NCBI GenBank assembly: GCA_003023725.1
Contig: PXYT01000005.1
Coordinates: 51,379-115,378, forward strand
Direction of reading: 5' to 3'
Length of the DNA: 64,000 nt
Origin: Sulfobacillus benefaciens
Lineage (GTDB): Bacteria > Bacillota > Sulfobacillia > Sulfobacillales > Sulfobacillaceae
The position numbers and the translations under genes were made by a program. The notes beneath the pieces were generated by a model that had not been told where the DNA came from, did not search any database, and was given only the letters and a program-made list of their open reading frames with translations. Of this stretch, positions 56,620 to 64,000 are shown in pieces (position 1 is the stretch's first letter; the number at the start of each line of letters is the position of its first letter).

Positions 56620-56660
56620 GGCGGCCGCATCACTGAACGTTCAGGCCGCCATCTTCTTTT
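56620..56660. terminator. Bidirectional terminator
   Basis: GGCGGCC (56620-56626) pairs with GGCCGCC (56644-56650), followed by ATCTTCTTTT on the plus strand and a T-run on the minus strand. It ends the ParB-like gene and lies downstream of the minus-strand uridylyltransferase. A 12-base palindrome (56633-56644) fills the loop. Confidence 0.65.
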
Positions 56661-56817
56661 GGCTCTCGAAGTGATCTTCCGAGATCCATGGAATTTCTTT
56701 GTCTTCCCAGAAATGCCGAGAAAAATCCTGAAATCCTCCCTCGATCCCCCTTTCGTCGTCCGAAGCATCTGGCACGGTCTGTGCCGCGACAATCCTGAAT
56801 TGGCATGGCCATGCGGC

Positions 56818-57849
56818 TCAGCGGGAAGCAAAATACGGTTTAAGCTGTTTCGCCATGTCCTCGGGATAGACCGTGGTAAACGGCTCATCCAACAATTGGC
56901 GAATAACGGAGACATCGGGTGAATGCAAAACCGGACTAATCATCCCGCGAAACGAGACGCGGGCATGAACCCAGATGCGATCCTCTCGGGACTGGCCAGG
57001 ATAGAAGGCTAAATTAAACGAATAAATGTTGGTGTCTTTCATGAAACGGAGAATATGGAGCAGTCCTTGGACAAAACCGGCAATGTCTTCGGGTGTCAAA
57101 TCGAGAATAGTGTAACGTTCGGGAAAAATCGCTTCCACATCGCCGATGAAACTTAAGGGCACGAAGGGCACAACCCATTCGACAGATCCGGTGGCGGCCA
57201 AATAACGCTCTTGGAGGGACTTTTCCTCCTGAATCAAATCTTCCCAAAAAGTGTGGCCGTGTTCATCGTAGTACCGCTGGGAAGCCTCAATTTGCCCCTT
57301 GAGCCAGTTGCCCGGTCTGTCGGTGGCATAAATCTGCATGTGGGGATGCAGGAGACTGGCACCCGCCATCGGCATATAATTGGCACCAATCAATCCATAA
57401 CCAATATGATTTTCATATTGGCGGACCGCGCGAAAGTAGTCTATGGATACGGCCAGGGCATCTTCCCATTGTTGAGCGGAAAATTGGTCTACGGGAACCA
57501 AATGGGCCTGGGTGACAACAGTCACCGCACTATGTGCGTCATAAGGTGAAAGGTTCGGAAAGACCGTGGCTTCTCCCCGTCGAAAGCGGCCTTGCGGGGT
57601 AATTTCCTCAGGAAATTTCGGAGTGACTTTAGTGATCATCTCTGGACAAAACGGACAACCGTGGGCCAAAGAGGCCTGGTTTAAGGCATCCAAGTCGACC
57701 GTGGGCCATTGCCCCGACCCAAAATGAGCTATGCGCCCGCTGAAATTGGTTAAGGGATCCATTCGCATCTCGCTTTCAATACGGGTTTCGGCGTAATTCT
57801 TACGCGGATCCAGTAACCGGGTCACCCTCGGTATCCGCTCAAATTGCAT
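56818..57849 (-). CDS. Galactose-1-phosphate uridylyltransferase-like protein (HIT superfamily)
   Basis: 343 residues from ATG 57849 behind AAAGGAATG. The HIT catalytic motif is HPHMQIYA (His nucleophile second), and a CPFCPE zinc pair lies near residue 66. The order and size fit the GalT type of UTP/ADP:hexose-1-phosphate uridylyl- or adenylyltransferases rather than the small HIT hydrolases. The role would be transfer of a nucleotide to a hexose phosphate, entering the Leloir pathway or a related one. No galK or galE neighbours, so the assignment to galactose is not certain. Confidence 0.8.
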   Translation of the reverse strand: MQFERIPRVTRLLDPRKNYAETRIESEMRMDPLTNFSGRIAHFGSGQWPTVDLDALNQASLAHGCPFCPEMITKVTPKFPEEITPQGRFRRGEATVFPNLSPYDAHSAVTVVTQAHLVPVDQFSAQQWEDALAVSIDYFRAVRQYENHIGYGLIGANYMPMAGASLLHPHMQIYATDRPGNWLKGQIEASQRYYDEHGHTFWEDLIQEEKSLQERYLAATGSVEWVVPFVPLSFIGDVEAIFPERYTILDLTPEDIAGFVQGLLHILRFMKDTNIYSFNLAFYPGQSREDRIWVHARVSFRGMISPVLHSPDVSVIRQLLDEPFTTVYPEDMAKQLKPYFASR

Positions 57850-58780
57850 ACCAATCATTCCTTTCACGATGGGTTTGTTCTGTCTTCATGCTACAACTTC
57901 TTCCGGGGAAGATCACCGCAGAAGACGCTTGGTTTAGCACTTTTTTGACGAACCGTAAGACGGCCGTCAGTTTCGGACACACCAATATCCCCAAGAGATT
58001 AGTGTGTTGGGCACACTGAGAGAAGCCGACATTCCAGCCGCGGTTCCTCTGGACGACGGAACACAGCCAGCCATCAGGTATATTTTCCCATTTCTCCAAT
58101 TCGGATGTCTGCCGCAGAACGGCAGGCGCATCATGCCCCGTGATATAATTCAAAATGGGGAGCACTAAAACGGCCTTTTTCCTCTCAATCTTTCGCAAGA
58201 GGAATCGGCCGTGCGTGCCGGGGAATGCCGCATGACCGTCCCGGCGATAGCGTATCCGTGGTACCCAAAATCTTAGAACACAGACCCCTGGGTAAACTCG
58301 GGGGTGACTGGCCCCCCATCATAATAATGGTCCATGCAGAGACGTAGGTGAGATTTGGGAATCAGACTTGAGGGTTCCGGTTCCATACCCGTTCCGGTAT
58401 TCTGGGGCCATAGTTCAAGACGCACCACGTTCTCGTCGCGAATACCGAAAAACCCGGGGATATAAATTCCCCAATCTTTCATATTTTTCGATACAATACC
58501 CCCAGGAGGGCTGCGCTCAGTGCGTGTTTTGTCACGGGATGCTGGGGGGAACACACCCCAAGTCAGATGGAGACCAAACAGGGCCACTATCCCTTCCAAA
58601 GGGCCGCATCCTTTGAGGATATCTCAAGAACACCCCAGGGGCTGGTTGTTGCCATGGCGTTTTCCGAATGATTGGCACCGGTAATCGTTTAGATGTCAAT
58701 TGCGCGTTGCAAGAGATATTTGGACGCATACTTCGTCACAATAGGGATACTTGGTGAATTTACGGCGCCACTAGTTGTTT
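57850..58780. other. 0.9 kb spacer upstream of the pdh operon
   Basis: A minus-strand frame at 58273-58482 (MKDWGIYIPGFFGIRDENVVRLELWP...) is protein-like but lacks a clear ribosome site and family. The frame at 57839-58198 is similar in quality. A pdh promoter should lie in the last 100 bases; no confident box pair was found. Confidence 0.35.
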
Positions 58781-58796
58781 TAGGAGGTGTTTTTTT

Positions 58797-59879
58797 GTGA
58801 ATCCGGAAACCGAATTTCCCCTTCGACGCGTCATCGACGAAGAGGGACAGTTAGTGGGAGACCGATCAGATGTGAGTGATGATCAACTCAAACAATTCTA
58901 CACCTGGCTCGTCACCCTAAGAACTCTGGACCAGAAGGCATGGAACATGCAGCGCCAAGGCCGCATTGGAACCTACGCTCCTTGGAGCGGTCAGGAAGCT
59001 GCACAAATCGGTGTGGCCGCAGCGCTGCGTTCAGATGATTGGATTTGCCCCAGTTACCGCGACTGGCCTGCTTTGATTTATGCCGGAGTGCCGATGTACT
59101 ACGTACTGCTGCACAGCATGGGTCATCCTGCAGCCGGTTACATGCCAGAGGACATGTCTGTACTTCCCGTACAAATCGTAGTGGGCGGGCAGATTTTACA
59201 CGCGACAGGTCTGGCTTGGGCCTCGAAACTGCAAGGACAGGACCGCATAGCGGTCGCTCTTTTTGGTGACGGAGCCTCATCCCAAGGAGACTTTCACGAA
59301 GCGCTCAATCTGGCTTCCGTCATGAAAGTGCCAGCAATTTTTGTCGTGCAGAACAATCAATGGGCGATCAGTGTTCCTGTTTACCGGCAAATGAACACCC
59401 CGACTATTGCCCAGCGGGCCCTGGCTTACAATATCGAAGGAATCCGGGTCGACGGCAACGACGTGATCGCCGTTTATCAAACTTTCCGGGATCTGCAAAA
59501 GCGCGTTCGAGAAGGTTCCGGTCCCGCACTGGTTGAAACGGTAACCTATCGGCTGGGCGCACACACCACCGCCGACGACCCCACCCGCTACCGTACTCCG
59601 GAGGACGATGCCCGCCAAAGTCACGGCGATCCCATTACCCGCCTGCGTCACTATCTGGAGACGGAGCATATCATGGAAAATTCCGACTTTGAGCGTATAG
59701 ACCATGAGGCCCAAGTCACCGTGGACGATGCCGTCAAAAAAGCGGAGGCCTACCCCCTGGAGCCGGCGGCCACAACAATATTCGATCATGTCTATGGCAC
59801 ATTGACTCCGCCGCTTAAACGTCAAAGAGACCAATTTAGCCAGCGCCTCATCGAAGGAGGGGATAGTTCCCGTGGCTAA
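58797..59879 (+). CDS. pdhA: Pyruvate (2-oxoacid) dehydrogenase E1 component, alpha subunit
   Basis: 360 residues, GTG 58797 behind AGGAGGTG. The thiamine-diphosphate motif GDGASSQGDFHEALNLA (begins near 160, ends with NN) and the phosphorylation-loop-like segment YRLGAHTTADDP are visible. Size fits PdhA of Gram-positive bacteria. It decarboxylates pyruvate (or a branched 2-oxo acid) and passes the acyl to the lipoyl arm of E2. It heads a four-gene operon of E1alpha, E1beta, E2 and E3. Distinguishing pyruvate from branched-chain substrate needs comparison. Confidence 0.93.
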   Translation: MNPETEFPLRRVIDEEGQLVGDRSDVSDDQLKQFYTWLVTLRTLDQKAWNMQRQGRIGTYAPWSGQEAAQIGVAAALRSDDWICPSYRDWPALIYAGVPMYYVLLHSMGHPAAGYMPEDMSVLPVQIVVGGQILHATGLAWASKLQGQDRIAVALFGDGASSQGDFHEALNLASVMKVPAIFVVQNNQWAISVPVYRQMNTPTIAQRALAYNIEGIRVDGNDVIAVYQTFRDLQKRVREGSGPALVETVTYRLGAHTTADDPTRYRTPEDDARQSHGDPITRLRHYLETEHIMENSDFERIDHEAQVTVDDAVKKAEAYPLEPAATTIFDHVYGTLTPPLKRQRDQFSQRLIEGGDSSRG

Positions 59880-60849
59880 AATGACAATGATTCAGGCTCT
59901 CAATCAAGCAATGGGGTTGGCTATGGCCGAGAACCCCAAAGTCATGGTGCTTGGCGAGGATGTTGGTCGCGACGGCGGCGTGTTTCGGGCAACCGAAGGG
60001 CTCTATGAACGTTTTGGGGCAGAGCGTGTTGTAGACACACCCTTAGCGGAATCCTCCATTATCGGCAGCGCCGTGGGACTAGCCATCGGCGGTATGCGTC
60101 CCATTGCAGAAATCCAATTTCTCGGGTTCATTTATGAGACTATGGATCAAATAGAAACCCAGGCCTCACGCATGCGGTTCCGTTCTCAAAGCCGGTATCA
60201 CGTGCCCCTCGTGATTCGATCCCCGTACGGCGGAGGAGTCCGCACACCTGAAATTCATTCCGACAGTCTGGAAGCCCTATTTGTTCACACACCAGGTATA
60301 AAAGTGGTGACCCCGAGTACACCCTATGACGCCAAAGGGCTTCTGTTGGCCGCCATCCAGGACCCGGATCCGGTGCTCTTCATGGAACCCATTCCTCTTT
60401 ACCGGGCAATGCGGGAGGAGGTTCCGGACAACTGGTACGAAATTCCGTTGGGCAAGGCCCAGATTCGAAACCCGGGCGAAGATATCACCATCATTGCGTG
60501 GGGGCCCATGGTGCCGGTGGCAGAAGCCTGTGCCAAACAGGCTACCCGTGAGCAGATCTCCGCCGAAGTCATTGACCTTCGCACCTTGAGTCCTCTCGAC
60601 GAAGAGACGGTTATTACCAGCGTAGAGAAGACCGGACGGGCCGTCATTGTGCATGAAGCGGTTGGCACCGGCGGGTTAGGAGGAGAAGTGACGGCCATCA
60701 TCCAGGAGCACGCCTTCCTCTCTTTGCAAGCCCCCATCCTCCGCGTAACCGGATACGACACCCCCTATCCGGTTTCATCCGTCGAAGATCTCTGGCGGCC
60801 CGATGTTGCGCGGGTTCTTGAGGCGGTTCACCGAAGCATTCATTATTAA
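59872..60849 (+). CDS. pdhB: Pyruvate (2-oxoacid) dehydrogenase E1 component, beta subunit
   Basis: 325 residues, GTG 59872 behind GAAGGAGGGG, overlapping pdhA by eight bases. The transketolase-like pyrimidine-binding domain includes LGEDVGRDGGVFRATEGL and DTPLAESSIIGSAVG; then EIQFLGFIYE and the C-terminal domain with LRTLSPLDEETV and GTGGLGGEV. Forms the alpha2beta2 E1 heterotetramer with PdhA. Confidence 0.94.
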   Translation: MAKMTMIQALNQAMGLAMAENPKVMVLGEDVGRDGGVFRATEGLYERFGAERVVDTPLAESSIIGSAVGLAIGGMRPIAEIQFLGFIYETMDQIETQASRMRFRSQSRYHVPLVIRSPYGGGVRTPEIHSDSLEALFVHTPGIKVVTPSTPYDAKGLLLAAIQDPDPVLFMEPIPLYRAMREEVPDNWYEIPLGKAQIRNPGEDITIIAWGPMVPVAEACAKQATREQISAEVIDLRTLSPLDEETVITSVEKTGRAVIVHEAVGTGGLGGEVTAIIQEHAFLSLQAPILRVTGYDTPYPVSSVEDLWRPDVARVLEAVHRSIHY

Positions 60850-60894
60850 CCATCCCGTACTAATGAGTTACTAACGAGTCAGGAGGGATTTTGG

Positions 60895-62184
60895 GTGGCA
60901 CTTTATGAATGGAAACTTCCGGATGTGGGAGAAGGAATTCACGAAGCGGAAATCGTTAAATGGCATATAAAAGCGGGAGATCAGGTCGCGGCCGATCAAG
61001 TCATAGCCGAAATTCAAACGGACAAAGCCGTCGTGGAGATTCCCTCCCCGGTCTCCGGGCAAGTTGAAGCCGTTTTCGCACAAGAGGGGGATTTAGTGGC
61101 AGTTGGCACTGCCCTCGTTAAGTTCAACACCGGGGAACAGGCCATGTTGGTCCAAGACCTCCCATCGCCATCAACAACAGAAGAGAACCCTCCCGAACCC
61201 CGGAGAATGCCGGAAGACGGAATCGGACGACCGGTTCTGGCGACGCCGGCGGTTCGTAAACTGGCCCGTGAATTGGGAGTCGATATCCGGCAAATCCCTG
61301 GCAGTGGGGAAAGAGGACGGGTCTTGGCGGACGATGTTCACCTGTTCGCCGAAAAGAGACAGGGACCGTCCCCCACAGGCCCAACGGACTTCCGCTCAAC
61401 CCAGCCTCTGGCGTCCGAGTCTCAAACCTGGGCCAAAGCTTCCGTAGTCACGCCGTTTGCAAAAGACGCAGGCCAAGACGTCCGGGTGCCGCTACGGGGC
61501 CTGCGCCGGACTATCGCCGAACATATGGTGCGCTCCAAGTTTACGGCACCCCATGTGAGTGTTATGGACGAAGTCGAGGTCTCCGGCCTGGTCGCCTTGC
61601 GGGAAGAAATGAAATCCCGTACAGAAGCCGAGGGTGTGCGGTTAACGTACCTGCCTTTTGTGATTAAAGCCCTCGTCGCGGCCCTGAAACGCTACCCCTA
61701 TCTCAATGCCAGCTTGGACGACGAGGCGGGGGAAATTATTTTGAAACCCTATTGCCACATCGGCATTGCGGTAGACGACCCCGACGGTCTGGTGGTCCCG
61801 GTAATTCGTCAGGCCGATCGCAAAAGTCTGCTGGAGCTGGCTCAAGAAATTCAGGACTTGTCTGCCCGTGCTCATGCCCATACCTTGAGTCGAGAGGAGT
61901 TGACGGGATCTACCTTTTCTGTGACCAACTATGGATCGCTGGGAGGATGGTATGCCACACCTGTCATCAACCATCCGGAAGTCGGAATCTTCGGGATGGG
62001 TCGAATGGAGAAAAAGGCCGTGGTCGTAGATGTCGATCGTGATGAAATTGGCGTTCGCTGGGTCATGGCAGTAGGGCTAACCTTCGACCACCGGGTGGTG
62101 GACGGCGGAACCGCCAGCCGCTTTCTTAATCAGGTCCGCCAGTATTTGAACCGCCCCACAACCCTCTTTCTGGAGATGAATTAG
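60895..62184 (+). CDS. pdhC: Dihydrolipoamide acyltransferase (E2)
   Basis: 429 residues, GTG 60895 after CAGGAGGG. Order of domains: one lipoyl domain (lysine in IQTDKAVVEIPSP, about residue 43), a proline-rich linker, the E3/E1-binding domain (TPAVRKLARELGVDIRQIPGSGERGRV, about 118-145) and the catalytic core ending with DHRVVDGG, where the HxxxDG motif supplies the catalytic His. One lipoyl domain is the Gram-positive pattern. It forms the structural core of the complex and transfers the acyl group to CoA. Confidence 0.95.
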   Translation: MALYEWKLPDVGEGIHEAEIVKWHIKAGDQVAADQVIAEIQTDKAVVEIPSPVSGQVEAVFAQEGDLVAVGTALVKFNTGEQAMLVQDLPSPSTTEENPPEPRRMPEDGIGRPVLATPAVRKLARELGVDIRQIPGSGERGRVLADDVHLFAEKRQGPSPTGPTDFRSTQPLASESQTWAKASVVTPFAKDAGQDVRVPLRGLRRTIAEHMVRSKFTAPHVSVMDEVEVSGLVALREEMKSRTEAEGVRLTYLPFVIKALVAALKRYPYLNASLDDEAGEIILKPYCHIGIAVDDPDGLVVPVIRQADRKSLLELAQEIQDLSARAHAHTLSREELTGSTFSVTNYGSLGGWYATPVINHPEVGIFGMGRMEKKAVVVDVDRDEIGVRWVMAVGLTFDHRVVDGGTASRFLNQVRQYLNRPTTLFLEMN

Positions 62185-62186
62185 CC

Positions 62187-63620
62187 ATGGTAGTCGGAGA
62201 GTTAACCGAAAATGCCGATTTAGTGATTGTGGGAGGAGGGCCTGGAGGGTACGTTGCAGCCATTCGCGCCGCTGAATTAGGCCGTGAGGTTTTACTGGTG
62301 GAAAGAGGCGATATCGGCGGTGTATGCCTGAATGTGGGCTGTATCCCGTCTAAGGCCATCATTACGGTGGCCGACCAGCTGTACCGTATTCGGCATGCCG
62401 GTTCCCTGGGTCTCTTAGCCGGTGACGTAGAGGTTTCGATCCAAGGTGTCAAGGCTTTCAAACAACAGGTCGTGAACCGCCTCACTGGCGGAGTCCGGCA
62501 ACTTCTGAAAGTTCACGGAGTCACGGTGAAAAAGGCTGAAGCTTATTTCCTCGGCTCCGGGCTTCTTCGCGTGGTGTCCGAATACGAAACGGAAAAGGTT
62601 GCCTTCAAACAAGCCATTGTGGCCACCGGATCCCATGCCCGCCTGCTGCCGGGCATCCCTCTTGACGGACAGGTGGTGATAGATTCCACCGCTCTTTTGG
62701 ATTTTGAGCGGATACCGGATCATTTAGTCGTTGTCGGTGGAGGTTACATCGGATTGGAACTGGGCACCGCGTTTCGTAAATTCGGCAGCCGGGTCACGGT
62801 GGTGGAAGCCACCGCATCTCTGTTGCCCGGAACCGATCCTCGCTTGGTCCGTGTGCTGACCAGACGGCTTGCGGAACTGGATATCGCAGTGCACCTTAAT
62901 ACCCAGGTGGCACATTTCGAAGTGCATGATCAGGAAGCGGTCTTGACGCTCAGTAATGGCCGGGGCACGCTAACGGCCGACCAGGTACTACTCAGTGTGG
63001 GACGTCAGCCCAATACCGAAAACCTGAATCTCGGGGCGGCGGGCATTACCCCAGATGATAACGGACGGATACCAGTGGATGAGAGACTGCGAACCCATAA
63101 TCCGTCCATTGCCGCTATCGGCGATATTGTGCCAGGACCCCTGTTAGCCCACAAAGCCAGTTATCAGGGCAAAATTGCGGCAGAAAGTCTCTCGGGCCTT
63201 CCCAGCGCGGCGGATGCCGTGGTTATCCCCGCCGTCATTTTCACGGATCCCGAAATTGCCGTGGCCGGGCTCAGTGAAGAAGCCGCTCAAGCGGCCGGCT
63301 ATAAGACTGTTGTGGGACGATTCCCATTTGCGGCCAATGGCCGTGCCTTGACCTTAGACCAAAGCCTGGGGGAGGCGGTCGTTGTCGCCGACGAACCCAC
63401 CGGTTTACTTTTGGGACTGGGAATCGTGGGACCGGAAGCTTCAAATGTGATTGCCGAAGGCGGTCTGGCTCTGGAAATGGGAGCAACCTTGGAAGATCTG
63501 GCGATGACCATCCATGCTCATCCCACCCTGCCAGAAACCCTTATGGAGGCCGCCGAAGCGGCTTTGGGACGGCCCATACACATAGCTCCCAAGCGAGGAG
63601 TCGGCCGAGAAAGGAGTTAA
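62187..63620 (+). CDS. lpdA: Dihydrolipoamide dehydrogenase (E3)
   Basis: 477 residues, ATG 62187 two bases after the E2 stop. FAD-binding start VIVGGGPGGYVAAIRAAELG, redox-active pair in GGVCLNVGCIPSK, NAD-binding VVVGGGYIGLELG, and the C-terminal His-Glu in HAHPTLPET. It reoxidises lipoate with NAD. It completes the operon. The order alpha-beta-E2-E3 without lipoate-ligase genes is the common Bacillus arrangement. Confidence 0.95.
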   Translation: MVVGELTENADLVIVGGGPGGYVAAIRAAELGREVLLVERGDIGGVCLNVGCIPSKAIITVADQLYRIRHAGSLGLLAGDVEVSIQGVKAFKQQVVNRLTGGVRQLLKVHGVTVKKAEAYFLGSGLLRVVSEYETEKVAFKQAIVATGSHARLLPGIPLDGQVVIDSTALLDFERIPDHLVVVGGGYIGLELGTAFRKFGSRVTVVEATASLLPGTDPRLVRVLTRRLAELDIAVHLNTQVAHFEVHDQEAVLTLSNGRGTLTADQVLLSVGRQPNTENLNLGAAGITPDDNGRIPVDERLRTHNPSIAAIGDIVPGPLLAHKASYQGKIAAESLSGLPSAADAVVIPAVIFTDPEIAVAGLSEEAAQAAGYKTVVGRFPFAANGRALTLDQSLGEAVVVADEPTGLLLGLGIVGPEASNVIAEGGLALEMGATLEDLAMTIHAHPTLPETLMEAAEAALGRPIHIAPKRGVGRERS

Positions 63621-64000
63621 GAAAAAATACGATATTATAAAGAACTGCTGAACCAGCGGATGGTCATTGCTAAAAACGATCGTGCCCAGGAAATACGCCC
63701 TGAATAGGATCGGCCGTATCATACCACGTTGGCGTTGTGAGAGGGACAGAACCCTAGCTTGTTCATGACGTTAACGGGTGGACCCTAGACCACCTGTCAG
63801 GGGGACGTGCGGATTCACCCAACATTATCAGGGGAACTCCTGGCAAAATAAAGAATAGCCATGCTGTCCAATTATGCATGCGTAAGCCCTGCCTCCCACA
63901 TCTCCTTATGTGCTGATGGCGGAAAAGCCTGTAATGAGAGTTGACAGGCACTAAATACTTTGGCATGGCACGGTGAATGACGCGAATCCTTTTTCCGAAT
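63621..64000. other. Terminal spacer
   Basis: 380 bases after the pdh operon; no confident terminator and no gene. The minus-strand frame at 63763-63966 has no ribosome site or family. Confidence 0.4.

Noticed and set aside
1..64000. tRNA, rRNA or CRISPR array
   Set aside because: Spacers were read for cloverleaf-like segments and regular repeats; none found by eye.

Overview
The window looks like chromosome from an acidophilic, Sulfobacillus-type Firmicute. This is an inference. It rests on very strong AGGAGG ribosome sites, frequent GTG/TTG starts, a TPP riboswitch ahead of a YkoEDC-type thiamine-precursor importer, a Gram-positive style pdhABCD cluster, secreted acid-phosphatase-like proteins, and a heavy load of acyl-CoA ligases, acyl-CoA dehydrogenases and short-chain dehydrogenases. 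No rRNA, tRNA, CRISPR array or intact transposase was recognised. No sequence search could be run, so family names come from motifs read directly.

Layout. 1-2677: tail of a fumarylacetoacetase-fold enzyme, an amidase and an amidohydrolase in one overlapping operon. 4178-8248: two tandem secreted phosphoesterases. 8561-11376: a crotonase and a divergent acyl-CoA ligase. 12128-14798: a double helix-turn-helix protein with a palindromic operator, and a convergent MFS transporter. 15425-16670: a probable HEARO/omega RNA followed by a decayed IscB-like gene. 16686-18497: an SDR and two MaoC-fold proteins. 18997-22377: a double ferritin-like protein and topoisomerase III. 22870-24225: an acyl-CoA ligase lacking its C-terminal lobe. 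25199-28341: TPP riboswitch, YkoE and a YkoD-YkoC fusion. 29086-38303: a hydrolase, two SDRs, a peptidoglycan-binding-repeat protein and a GH38 alpha-mannosidase. 38810-43069: an APH-fold kinase, a decayed secreted protease-like gene and a large GAF-PucR regulator (minus strand). 43347-52820: a plus-strand catabolic operon with a crotonase relic, a split AtuA pair, three acyl-CoA ligases and two acyl-CoA dehydrogenases. 53242-56341: small membrane proteins, relics and a ParB-like protein. 56818-57849: a GalT-like uridylyltransferase. 58797-63620: the complete pyruvate (2-oxoacid) dehydrogenase complex.

How it fits together. The dominant theme is activation and beta-oxidation-like breakdown of organic acids to acyl-CoA, feeding central metabolism beside the 2-oxoacid dehydrogenase complex. 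The AtuA operon, divergent from a PucR-type regulator across an array of ATTGTG/CACAAT half-sites, is the best candidate for an undescribed pathway. Long spacers between genes hold recognisable gene relics (IscB, TetR, crotonase, G1-protease-like, universal-stress-like), so this chromosome section is eroding.

The least ordinary items are the IscB/omega-RNA relic, the ParB-like protein with a possible SSB-like N-terminus, the PucR/AtuA locus and the riboswitch leader with an upstream ORF.
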